A stretch of 64,000 nucleotides of DNA, from assembly GCA_903813345.2 (NCBI GenBank), contig CAIIXF020000012.1, forward strand, positions 23,510,184 to 23,574,183. The letters are read 5' to 3'. A program made the position numbers and the translations under genes. How positions within the stretch are numbered: position 1 is the first letter of the stretch; every line of letters starts with the position of its first letter. This DNA is from Owenia fusiformis (lineage: Eukaryota; Annelida; Polychaeta; Sabellida; Oweniidae). Shown here piece after piece: positions 37,201 through 46,059 of this stretch. The notes below the pieces were generated by a model. It searched no databases and was not told where the DNA came from. It worked only from the letters and a program-made list of their open reading frames with translations.

Positions 37201-39689
37201 ATGAATATGGACTCTTCATTGCCTATATCCAGAAAGGTGACACTTTACTACAGAATTAATGACTTCAGACGTGATCTGGAGGGCAACTTGTCCAAACAAC
37301 ATGTAAAATAAAGTGTTACAGTTGTTACAGTTTATGTGACCTCCTCCATTAGGCTTTATGTTAGTTGACGTTGATTAAAGATCCTTTGTTTTACACCGAG
37401 GAAATCGCCCTTACCCCAAATGACTGATTGTGATTCAAAGTAGAAAAATAATCGAATTAGAATTAAAGAACGATAGATTTGAGAATAAGCTTGGAATAAG
37501 ATCATCATTTGACACTCTGCCTTTGTGAATGTAGGTTATCTCGTACTTGTTATTTGATGTTGCTTACTCTTGGACATTTTGGTTTTTTTAAGGTTCCCTT
37601 TCCTTTTCTTAATGTTGTTAAATATCTTACTTACTATCTCGTTGCGCTTACATAAAGATAATTTGTTTATCCCTATTATATCATGTGTAACCAAGTTTGT
37701 CTTACATTATGTCATTGTTAACATTCAGACTGGACATGGAAAGACATGCCAAACACATGCATAAATGCTGAAACCTTAACAGCTACATCAGCATCAACTC
37801 TGGAGGAATGTAAACAGAAATGTGTGAATGAGGGAGGATTTAGGTGTATGTCCCTTGACTGGAGTGTCCACCTCAAGCAATGTAATCTCAAACTACGTTA
37901 TTCTGGGAATCATCCTCTTACCTCGCCATGCACATATAGATGGCACAAGTACTACTGGCGTACAGGACAATGGCACTACTCTGAACGAAAATTTGCAGAT
38001 CCAAAAAGCAAGTACTCGTATTATCAAATCCTGTAATATGTTAAGACGTTTTTGAATTTTTGCAAATAAGCCCATATGTATTCTAGATGCTCATTGGCTT
38101 ATTCATGATCACATCATATGCAATGTAGATGAACTAATTAATCCCTGGAAAGTCCTATATCCCTGGGAACGGGTTAGATGAAATGTACTAATCACCAGTG
38201 AAGTCATGTGACCAGTCATTAGTACATTTTATCATCCCTGCCAGCTGTGATTTATAGGACTGTTGAATGGCAAAATGCCTTAAATGCCAATAAGAACCTG
38301 TACGCATTGAATGTTGCAATTAAGACTTCTGATTTTGTTCTTTGTTTACAGAGTACATGGAGTAAATAATAAAACAAATATATAGTGCCTATGACTTTCT
38401 CCAACGTCGTAGAAAAATTGCCTTAACAATCATTGGAACGCTGTACTATAAGTCATCGAATTGGATGACAAACAAGTGACATTATATAGTAGATTAACTG
38501 GATTGGTCTTTTCCCGAAATCGGAAATACTAAAACTGAAATTGTTTAACATGTAATTTCAGGAACATCCTACATCCAAATCAAACAACTCAACCCGATTG
38601 ATCTGACAGAAATACGTCATTGGAGCACTCACGCTGCTAAGAGTAGCATCAGTAATTTGTACTTTGTGTGCGGCGTTATGTACACCATGGATTCCTCGAA
38701 CACCCCAGTACCAAGTAGAAGCCAGTATGCATTCGATACAAGAGGTAGAACTTTCTTTCATCAATAAGCATAAAAACACTAATAGGCTATGAAAAAATCG
38801 AATTCCCTGGAAAAATTCTTGTTTCAGTATTTCAGAAAAAATACTCTTTTTGCACTGATTTAAACAAATTAAAATGTTCTGTTTCTCTCCACTTTTTCTA
38901 TGTTATTAGACCATTCTGCTTTCAAGGCCAGTCAAAAATATAACTCATTGACCGGAAAAGTAATCTTTAATGAATAGTTTTGGTCACTACGGAGTATCGG
39001 GATCCGCTATAGTAGAGTCCATTAATCCTAGCCTACACCCCATACTTTCGAAATATAAATCCGTACCAGACGTAATGAGCTGACTTTAAACTGACTTTCG
39101 ATTTATAATCAACAGTCCAAAAGATACGCCAATATCTCAATCACTTGTTGTGTACGTTTATGGCATTTTGTTTTGGAAATAAGACCAAAATTCGCGATTC
39201 AAATTCTGAAGTGAACAAAATAGCGGCTGTTTGTATTCGAATTTTGTAATCACGACATGACCATATATGGCACAATATAGAGTTTGACCCTAGGAGCCAA
39301 TCCTCCTTGGCTTATGACTGATACGTCTATTTGAAAATAAATTCTCAGTCTCACTTCATAAAAACTTCAATAAATTCATTATTAATAAGTACATTCCTTT
39401 ATTAAGATTTTTGTTTTAAGTTTTCAGAAAAAATGTCTGATTCTATATTGAAATTATAGTTAACATGACATCATTGTTGAAGAATATATATTTTTCAGCT
39501 GATGGTGGGAGAGGTGCGAGTTTTATGACTAAAATCGCAATCCCTGCCGTGTACAAAAATATGGTTCAACTAAGTTATGAACCGAATAACAGGATGCTAT
39601 TTGCAATGGATAATTTGCATCTGACGACGTTCACACTGTTGTTTGAACCCAAGGCAGTCCCTAGTGCAACTACCACTCATGCGCCTTAA
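28241..39689 (+). CDS. OLF gene copy B: secreted mucin-stalk-olfactomedin protein with optional PAN
   Basis: Exons 28241-28294, 28909-30088, 30715-30869, 32241-32423, 32625-32739, 35074-35299, 35993-36101, 37128-37236, [37729-38007 PAN], 38562-38744, 39499-39689. All junctions are GT-AG except the PAN donor (GC). Joined, this is 834 residues without PAN and 927 with it. Order: signal peptide 1-18, RVKR site 22-25, mucin repeats, CTCSIRG...C motif, helical stalk, OLF domain from FCERNTFTG to LLFEPKA. N-glycosylation sequons include NET, NKT, NRT and NGS. The family (amassin, gliomedin, olfactomedins) acts outside the cell in adhesion and matrix binding. A role in coelomocyte, mucus or epithelial adhesion is inference. 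Identical exon phases and very similar introns show a recent common origin with copy C. Confidence 0.85.
28909..30088 (+). CDS. Copy B exon 2: furin site and mucin domain
   Basis: 393 codons plus one base. Opens DSIRVKRQTSAP: R-V-K-R fits furin-type cleavage and would leave an N-terminal Gln. Then about 6.5 copies of a 38-39-residue repeat (STKTPTTPAPLPPTT, then TTKSxSTPIGGS), rich in Thr, Pro and Ser and therefore probably O-glycosylated. It ends HANETDDHCTCSIRGPDITE and a third Cys. The antisense strand is also open over this exon because of codon composition. Confidence 0.9.
30715..32739 (+). CDS. Copy B exons 3-5: helical stalk
   Basis: Exons 30715-30869, 32241-32423 and 32625-32739 (phases 1-0, 0-0, 0-1). 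They encode DLEATILSIVAKAEGL, LETLIEHLELNYL, SLEEIKEKLQLITFIVENLD, ASEEVDERMELNSVY and IADLETKVAGCAIGG. Leu/Ile/Val spacing and acidic/basic content suggest coiled coil, the usual oligomerising segment before an OLF domain. One Cys (KVAGC) could form an interchain disulfide. Confidence 0.8.
31284..31490. mobile_element. CGTAGCC-type MITE in copy B intron 3
   Basis: GCGTAGCC plus a run of 17 G (31293-31309) at the left, and CCCCGACTACGC at the right. Copy C has the left end at 50211 but lost the right end. Confidence 0.55.
32812..33105. repeat. Inverted repeat in intron 5
   Basis: CATTATTTCCACATTGTTATAA near 32817 is inverted at about 33066-33095. The same structure is in copy C (51470-51755), so it predates the duplication. 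A further solitary arm occurs at 34789. Confidence 0.6.
33226..33415. mobile_element. MITE with CAGGCCCGTAGCCAGG ends, only in copy B
   Basis: CAGGCCCGTAGCCAGG and CCTGGCTACGGGCCTG are perfect inverted ends, with G- and C-runs just inside. TAATC flanks both sides. Copy C has the uninterrupted site near 51890, showing insertion after the B/C duplication. Confidence 0.75.
33946..34496. repeat. TATA-containing interspersed block, second copy
   Basis: Matches 2288-2840. Absent from the equivalent intron of copy C, so it also inserted after duplication, together with flanking sequence that begins with a transposon-like end, CAGGGTGTCCCGAAAG, at 33618. Confidence 0.55.
35074..37236 (+). CDS. Copy B exons 6-8: first half of the OLF propeller
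   Basis: Exons 35074-35299 (phase 1-2), 35993-36101 (2-0), 37128-37236 (0-1). They encode GFCERNTFTG (first OLF Cys is FC), VGWWMKDPI, AIYYVAGNSGNLYMYKW, HMYGTNHALFNGSLYYY, VDYRTWSPKAS, then VPNYNRGGYTYVDFNIDEYG. The G-T-x-H-x-x-x-NGSLYY and GG...D...DE-x-GL blocks are diagnostic of OLF domains. The donor of exon 6 (GCCAA before GTATTA) is chosen because it alone restores KHMYGTNH. Confidence 0.85.
35375..35720. mobile_element. Foldback MITE in copy B intron 6
   Basis: Copy C has no equivalent of this stretch. It holds ATCATTGAATAT inverted as ATATTCAATGAT and CAATATAGCCC...GGGTTATATTG. Exact ends uncertain. Confidence 0.5.
35745..35795 (+). pseudogene. Relic of a duplicated exon 6 end
   Basis: GAACCCATGCTTTAAAGACT...CACACAGCCAAGTATGATTTTG resembles the end of exon 6 and its donor (GACCCGTGCCTCAAAGACTA...AGACAGCCAAGTATTATTTTG). 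Copy C has the same relic at 52994-53044. Confidence 0.5.
37729..38007 (+). CDS. Copy B exon 9: PAN/apple cassette
   Basis: 279 bases, 93 codons, phase 1-1, between ACATTCAG and GCAAGTAC. Encodes DWTWKDMPNTCINAETLTAT, LEECKQKCVNEGGFRCMSLD, QCNLKLRYSGN and ERKFADPK. Six cysteines match a PAN/apple fold. Skipping gives Gly at the exon 8/10 junction; inclusion through the GC donor gives Arg; both keep the OLF frame. Reading past the donor adds SKYSYYQIL and a stop, so unspliced use would cut off the OLF domain. GC-AG introns are often alternatively spliced, so an optional insertion is likely. Confidence 0.7.
38562..39689 (+). CDS. Copy B exons 10-11: second half of the OLF propeller
   Basis: Exons 38562-38744 (183 bases, phase 1-1) and 39499-39689 (stop TAA 39687-39689). 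They encode TSYIQIKQLNPIDLTEIRHW, SNLYFVCGVMYTMDSS, ADGGRGASFMTKIAIPAVY and LSYEPNNRMLFAMDNLHL. FVCG supplies the paired OLF cysteine. The last residues are Thr/Pro-rich. Confidence 0.85.
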
Positions 39690-39822
39690 CATGGATGACA
39701 TTGGACTGAAATTGCAATTGTGAAAGTAATGGCTCACACACAGAAAACGGAGAAATATGCTGATGTTATTTTTTATTAAACCGGCCCAATGGCCATTTTA
39801 ATCCTATAAACAGCAAAATTGA

Positions 39823-39828
39823 AATAAA
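39823..39828 (+). terminator. Polyadenylation signal of copy B
   Basis: AATAAA 134 bases after the stop. Copy C has AATAAA at 57530-57535 in the same sequence context. Confidence 0.55.
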
Positions 39829-39997
39829 TTCAGAATAACGTGAAAATTTGTTACAAACCCTTATTTCTTTTAAAAATAGCTCTTGAAATAAATTGTTCAC
39901 ATCGTAAATGAATTTAGAAGTATGAGGTGCAATCCTTGTATTTTGCACGTTTCATGATGTTAAATAAGCAAGGGTGAAACAAATTAAAAAAGGAAAT

Positions 39998-40160
39998 TCC
40001 CAAATGTCCCTCGTACGAGCCTCGAGAATTACGAGTCTTTACGGGCTAAAAGGAGCACCATCCTACGAAGCTCGTTTTCGAGGCCCGTGCGAGCTCGTAC
40101 AATGCTCGTAATTGTTGTTTTCGAGGCCCGTGGTACGAGCATATACGAGTCTCGTAATTT
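39998..40160. repeat. CpG-rich ACGAGCC/CGTAC palindromic repeat
   Basis: Short inverted words TACGAGCCTCGAGAATTACG, CGAGGCCCGTGCGAGCTCGT. Related patches at 40400-40510, 43150-43225 and 61030-61260. In the flank of copy C the element is continuous, so the B copy is probably split by 40533-43145. Confidence 0.7.
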
Positions 40161-40532
40161 CGAGTCCCGCGCAAATGTTTTTATATGCGTTGAATTACTT
40201 CACTTGTAGAGAAATATGGTGTCTCTTATTGGTAACCTCTCTGTTTATTTTGTTTCCTAGCTTTTATACTGTGAATCATGTTATCGAATATTTTGAAATT
40301 ATTGAAGACATATTAATTCATAATAAGATAAAATTGAAATGTCATTTCTCAAGTATGCTGTATTTTACTTCATCGATCAAAAAGTGTTCATCAAAATAAA
40401 GAGCAATTACGAGCCTCATTACAAGCCCCGTACGGGCAAGTACAGTACTCGAAAATGACGAGCCATTACGGGCCTTGTTACGGGCCTCGCACAGGCAAGT
40501 ATGAGCAAATATGGGGATCAAAATTTACGACT

Positions 40533-41106
40533 TATGGCTGGCCATCTGGACCAATGTATCGTCATACTTTTAACGCCGTAAAATATACTTTTAACGCCGT
40601 AAAACGATTTCATAAGCCGTAAAGAATTACTTTTAACTATCTGGCCATCTGGACCAATGTATCGTCATACTTTTAACGCTGTAAAATCTACTTTTAACGC
40701 CGTAAAACGATTTTATACGCCGTAAAGAATTACTTTTAACGCCGTTGAAAACGATTTTGTACGCCGTCAAAATTGATTTTTACGCCGTTAATTAGTTTTA
40801 CGAAGTCAAAAATAATTATGTACAGCGTTAAAAAATTCATTTTGAATGGCGTCAAAAATCATTTTTAACGCCGTAAAAATCGGTTTTGACGGCGTAAAAA
40901 ATAATTTTTAAAAGCTTAAAAATCGGTTTTGACGGCGTACAAAATCGTTTTTAACGGCGTTAAAAGCAATTCTTTACGGCGTTTAAAGTATTTATTACGG
41001 CGTGAAAAGTAGATTTTACGGCGTGAAAAGTAGATTTTACGGCGTTAAAATTAGATTTTACGGCGTTAAAAGTATGACGATACATTGGTCCAGACGGCCA
41101 GCCATA
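40533..41106. mobile_element. Foldback element made of ACGCCGT/ACGGCGT repeats
   Basis: TATGGCTGGCCATCTGGACC at the left is inverted at 41080-41106. Between them about 25 copies of a degenerate ~21-base unit (TTTTTACGCCGTTAA / TTTTGACGGCGTAAAA) switch orientation near 40850. A partial extra end occurs at 40640. Tandem-repeat-built inverted ends resemble Galileo/FB-type foldback transposons. Confidence 0.65.
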
Positions 41107-41290
41107 TTTAACGCCGTTAAAAAAGATTTTGTACGCCGTCAAAATTGATTTTTACGCCGTTAATTAGTTTTACGGAGTCAAAAATGATTATATACGACGT
41201 TAAAAGCATTTTGAACGGCGTCAAAACTGATTTTTTACGCCGTTAAAAATTATTTTGTACGGCGTCAAAATTGATTTTTTACGCCGTTAA
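41107..41290. repeat. Further ACGCCGT array
   Basis: About eight more units of the same 21-base word, not closed by an inverted end on the right. Confidence 0.7.
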
Positions 41291-41499
41291 AAATTATAGC
41301 TGGCAGCCAGTAAAAACCAGCGTTACAATCTGTATATTCGACGTATATTCGTGTATGTTCCACTTACCGACTGATTGATATAAATCCCAAACCCTATTTT
41401 TCTGTTACTGTATGTCACATTTATCATTTATATTGGCATTTTTATTTGCGAGACGCATTAGGTTGTATGGAAGACTACAACTATCCCGGGAATTTGATA

Positions 41500-42529
41500 T
41501 ACGAGGGTTGATCATAAAGTTCTCATAATATCTCTCTAATTTCTTTATTTTTCAATATATTCTATTGAAATTTTCACAGAATGTGCAGCATGGAATGTCT
41601 AATTAATTCAGGAAAAAATATTTAGTTTAACAGAAATATTAAATAAGAAATGGTTGCCATAGTAACAGGAAATCAAGGCACCAGGGGCAAATAAAAATAA
41701 CTGAGAGAATGAGCTTAATCAACCATGTTTAAATACATAATAAACTCCCATGAATTACCAAACACGTTAAAATGTTAACTTGAATATGTTGTAAAGTGCT
41801 TTAAGAATTTAATAAATCGATCGTGTAAATTGTGTGATGTCATAGGGGGTGCTTTCATGCTCCATTAGATGTGATACCGGAGTCTAAGACTCAAAGCTAA
41901 TGATCAGAAATGACTGAGTTAGAGAATGCAATAGATGCAGAGATCTTCAGAAAAATAAAATTCATACTGATAAAATGTTATGTTAAGTTTGTAAGATCCT
42001 TTGGTCAGACTAAACATGATCTAAAACAAATATATTGCTTAGATATCAACAAAATTACACCCTGTGTGTGGTCTGTACATGTTAAAAATGAACTAAAGGG
42101 GCAAAATCAATTTTCGTCAGGATATTTGACAAAACAGTCATGGGGTCTAACAGTCACTTCTAATGAAGCATAACAATCATCCATTATGAGATCAAACAAT
42201 TCACATGACCATTATAGTAGTTCACGACAGTCAAGAGCCCATATTATTTGACAATTTACTGTGTTTGATACCTTATTTGACAACTTATTATGTATTTAAA
42301 CATGGTTAATGGGGGTTATTCTAGCTAGTTTTTTATTTGCCCCGGATGCCTTGATTTCAAGTTACTATGGCAACCATTTCTTATTTAATGTTTCTGTTAT
42401 TCTAAATATTGTTTGCTGGATTAATAAAATATTCCATGCTGCACATTCTGTGAAAATTTCATAGGAAAAAATATTGAAAAATAAAGAAATTAGAGAGATA
42501 TTATGAGAACTTTATGATCAACCCTCGTA
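41500..42529. mobile_element. Mariner-type element with long (about 230 bp) inverted ends
   Basis: TACGAGGGTTGATCATAAAG at 41500 is inverted as CTTTATGATCAACCCTCGTA at 42510-42529, and the match runs inward about 230 bases (TTCTCATAATATCTCTCTAA; ATGGTTGCCATAGTAACAGG). TA on both sides. The interior 41910-42173 has an 87-codon frame starting MTELENAIDAEIFRKIKFI with no transposase signature that I recognise. The CGAGGG terminus is shared with the fossil mariner at 58840-59832, which may belong to the same family. Confidence 0.75.
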
Positions 42530-42679
42530 CATCGAGTTTTCATTGTTTTTTAATTGTCGACATATGTCGCCTATTTGTCGCTCAATTTACTGCATAAATA
42601 CCAGCCTATTTTCACTTTGCTGCGCCATTTTGAAATACCACTTGTTTGAAATGATTGTTTTGATTGGTTGAGCAAAATC

Positions 42680-43145
42680 ATTTTTTACGCCGTCCAAAAT
42701 CATTTTTAACGGCGTAAAAACAGTTTTTACGGCGTAAAAAATAATTTTTAACGGCGTAAAAATCAGTTTTGACGGCGTAAAAACAATTTTTAACGGCGTA
42801 AAAATCAGTTTTGACGGCGTAAAAAATAATTTTTAACGGCGTAAAAATCAGTCTTGACGGCGTAAAAATAATTTTCAACGGCTTAAAAATCGGTTTTGAC
42901 GGCGTACAAAATCGTTTTTAACGGCGTTAAAAGTAATTATTTACGGCGTATACAATCGTTTTTACGGCGTTAAAAGTATTTATTACGGCGTGAAAAGTAG
43001 ATTTTACGGCGTTCAAAGTATTACGTTACATTGGTCCAGACGGCCAGCCATATTTTACGGCGTTAAAAGTATTTATTACGGCGTGAAAAGTAGATTTTAC
43101 GGAGTTAAAAGTATTACGATACATTGGTTCAGACTGCCAGCCATA
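42680..43145. repeat. ACGGCGT array with foldback ends
   Basis: More units in the ACGGCGTAAAAATCAGTTTTG style, ending with ACATTGGTCCAGACGGCCAG near 43028 and a second copy of that end near 43118. Same family as 40533-41106. Confidence 0.75.
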
Positions 43146-43483
43146 ATTACTTGGCTCGTTATGGGCACCGTACGGTCAAGTACGGTGGTCGAAAATTACG
43201 AGCTATTACGGGCCTTGTAATCTATACTAGTAAACCCAAAGGTTACTTGATTATTTTTGTTTGATTAAATAGTGCTCAAAGATCCAAGACCTCTAAGAAT
43301 CTAAGACCTTAATCTGGGTAGCTCCCTGCTTGCATAATATTATATTGTTATGCTACAGTACATTATGATGAAGAATAAACATGGTATTTTATGAAGTTTC
43401 ATTTCCTGAATGACGGAAGTAACAAGTACCATTATTAATTCAGTATTATAATTTGTCAAACTGAAAAGTGTGTAATGTTTTAC

Positions 43484-43645
43484 CGATGAATTTGGAAGCT
43501 GTTGCCTTTAGTTCCTCAAGTTTGTCATATTTTGCTTGAGGAGTACACATATATGCTGGTCGTGACACTTCTGGTGACTTTACTATGCATTCACACCAAT
43601 ATTCTTTCGCAGAAGTCACCAACTGGTACCTACTGCCATGTACTA
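43484..43645 (-). CDS. Conserved minus-strand exon, function unknown
   Basis: 162 bases, phase 1-1 with acceptor TTACAG and donor GTAAAA (minus strand). Encodes QLVTSAKEYWCECIVKSP, EVSRPAYMCTPQAKYDKLEE and LKATASKFIG. In the duplicate at 61544-61685 the WCEC..VKSPEV stretch differs mostly at third codon positions, which argues for past coding selection. If the donor is not used the frame runs 14 codons to a TAA. No family recognised. Confidence 0.4.
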
Positions 43646-43666
43646 CTGTAATATATGGTCTAAAAC

Positions 43667-44145
43667 ATTGCAACACTGGTGATCCGCTCGATTACGGTGG
43701 TTACCTTATTTCTGGTCCTTATTTCACAAGTTGTAGGCAGAATCCCCACAACATTTTTTCTCACAAACGTCTATCAGTATCATATGTTTTAGAAAATGTA
43801 TATGTTTGTGAAAAATAGCTCGGGAGATAGCAGAATCGTCTATTTAATTCCTCACTTTAGTTACAGAAACGGTATGGGTTAAAAGTGCAGATCTTAACTG
43901 TTTTTCAAAATACCGTTTATGTAACTTTAGTGAGGAACTAAATCGACGATTCTGTTGTCTTCTGAACTATTGTTCGCAAATATGTACATTTTGTAAACAT
44001 ATGATACTGATACAGGTTTGTGGGAAAAATGTCGTGGGGCTTCCGCCTACAAAGTGTGAAATAAGGAAAAAGAAAAATTGTACCTACGGCGTAACGACAT
44101 TTTGTTACGGAAACGGTACCAACGTGATCGAGTGGATCATCAGTG
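43667..44145. mobile_element. Foldback element, absent from the duplicated flank
   Basis: CACTGGTGATCCGCTCGATT at the left is inverted near 44119-44145 (TGATCGAGTGGATCATCAGTG). The arms are related to 17414-18172. The duplicate flank at 61690-61715 reads straight through (GTCTAAAACAAACGATG), giving the empty site. A 3-base AAC is at both junctions. Confidence 0.75.
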
Positions 44146-44369
44146 AACAAACGATGTATGAGTTGTATTTCGTACATAATCAATGTTGTTGAGAATTTCT
44201 GTTGACCCGAGACGTTCTGAAAGCATATAAGAATGTCTTGGCTTGACTCGGTTCCTGCTAAAACGATGCCATCAAACAAATTAAAATGACACAAAGAGTA
44301 CATTTGCAAGCATGCAAACAATGAATGTCCAATAGAAAAACGAAACAAAATGAATAGATAATAGATTAC

Positions 44370-44478
44370 CTGCGCATATGAAAGTGCCACAAGGCCGAAC
44401 AGCATCCTCAATGGAAGCAGGATCTTCATAAATGCTGCTATTGTTGGTGTTCATTTCGCTATCCAACAGTTGGATGTT
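44370..44478 (-). CDS. Conserved minus-strand exon upstream of copy C
   Basis: 109 bases between CACCAG and GTAATC on the minus strand, phase 0 to 1. Encodes NIQLLDSEMNTNNSSIYEDP and ASIEDAVRPCGTFICAG. The same exon with intact splice sites is at 61924-62032. The ATG inside is GTG in that duplicate, so this is probably an internal exon and not a start. Joins in phase with 43484-43645 across an intron holding the foldback element. Function unknown; the gene runs away from the OLF gene. Confidence 0.4.
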
Positions 44479-44919
44479 CTGGTGAAATGTTTAAATTCAA
44501 CCAATCATTTGTAAAACGTGTCCTTATTCAAGACTTGCTAATGATTTAATTAAATTGCTTTTTAAGTGTTAAATTCAAACATATTAATAATTGTTTGGAA
44601 TAATATAGTATTGTTTTTCTTAAATAATTCCTTTGATGTTTAAAGATAATGTAACGAAACATAATTAAGTATGGTTTATGTATAACCGAAATGCTAATTG
44701 GTCATCATTGGGATATGTTACATGTAAATGCATACGAACATTATTTATGTTGATTAGTTATAAAGTATCTAAATACCATATTGTTTGAACACTTTTTCGA
44801 TACCATTTTTCCTCCCATTAAATAAACCTTGAAACGCGAACACCTCTAAATTTGAACAGTAAATGGTCATCAGAACACTTCGTAAAATACTTTGGAAAAA
44901 TCTTGAATGATCTCATATT

Positions 44920-45420
44920 AGGATTCATAGCTTCTGGTTGAATGTCAGTTTGAATCCTAATATGAATCCCGATATCGTTACTTATATCAGTAATGAAGGA
45001 TGTTTATTTCGCTGCATCAAATGTGTTTGAGTCTTAATAAATCCAAATATGATAATGATCCATGATTAGTATTCGTAATTTGAATCCCAATATGAATCCA
45101 AATATGATTATTTATATTTATAGCGAAGAATGATAATTTCTCTGCAGCAAACGTGTTCGCAAGTTTATGAATCCTTATACGAAATCATATATTTGACCGT
45201 TTTTGAGATTCGAACACACTTGATACAGAAAAATCAACATACCTCGCTTCATGAATATGATATAAATTACCATATTGGGATTCATATTGGGATTCGAATT
45301 GGGACTCAAAGAGAGTTAACGAATCCCAATATGCATGATATGAGATCATATTTATATTGGTATTGAGATGCAAGCTCAAATTTTGCTGGTGATCGAGTTT
45401 GAATCCATAGCCCAATACCA
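44920..45420. repeat. GATTCATATTGGG inverted words
   Basis: AATCCTAATATGAATCCC-type words (44925-45100) face GGGATTCATATTGGGATTCG words (45275-45340). Same arrangement at 62500-62940. Confidence 0.65.
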
Positions 45421-45930
45421 ATATGCAGCCAACTTAACCCAATTGCTGGTTGTATAGTTTATTGCTTTGTATTTCAAATCAAATTCAAGGCACTTCGAAA
45501 CCACGTTCTGTTAATTGCATCATTTGGCTATTTCTTTAAACATAAACAATTTGAAGTGTTACTTCAACTGTAAGAAACTTTGTCATTTAGAGTCATTCAT
45601 TTATGTTATGCTTTGTGGTGTAACAATTGAGAAACAATTAGACATATTTTCTTGATTTTTAAGAAAATTATTCAATAGTTTATGAGAATACTTAAACGCT
45701 AATTATATGTCACATGTTTTCAAAATATTAACAAAACAAAATAAAATGACTGCTTGTGTGCTGGTATGGATCAACATCGAAAACAAAAATTTGGAAACAT
45801 ATTTTACAAATTGAAAAAATGTAAGCTTTATAAATGATCATTGACTTCACAAAAATGGGAATTGAGAAACATACTTTACTAATTTTAATATAAACAAAAA
45901 TGTAATTGTGATTAATTACCTAGAATATGC

Positions 45931-45938
45931 TATAAAAG
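45931..45938 (+). promoter_or_regulatory. TATA box of copy C
   Basis: TATAAAAG 75 bases before the ATG at 46006, in sequence that matches the copy B promoter. Confidence 0.7.
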
Positions 45939-46005
45939 AGGAGGATTTTGATATAGGATTTATAATACTGCGCACGAGACATCAACAGTACGAAAAGGAC
46001 GAAAA

Positions 46006-46059
46006 ATGAAGTTTGTGTTCCTGTTGACAGCTGTATCTGTAGCCTATATGGCAGCAGGG
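46006..46059 (+). CDS. Copy C exon 1: signal peptide
   Basis: MKFVFLLTAVSVAYMAAG, one change (I to T) from copy B, ending before GTGAGT. Confidence 0.9.

Noticed and set aside
38008-38035. PAN exon as a true terminal exon ending SKYSYYQIL stop
   Set aside because: Not fully excluded, but the cassette lengths are multiples of three only with the GC donor, the tail differs between copies, and no AATAAA is conserved nearby in both B and C.
40533-43145. CRISPR-like regular short repeats
   Set aside because: Eukaryotic setting, units vary and invert, spacers are AT filler of a few bases, and there are no cas genes.
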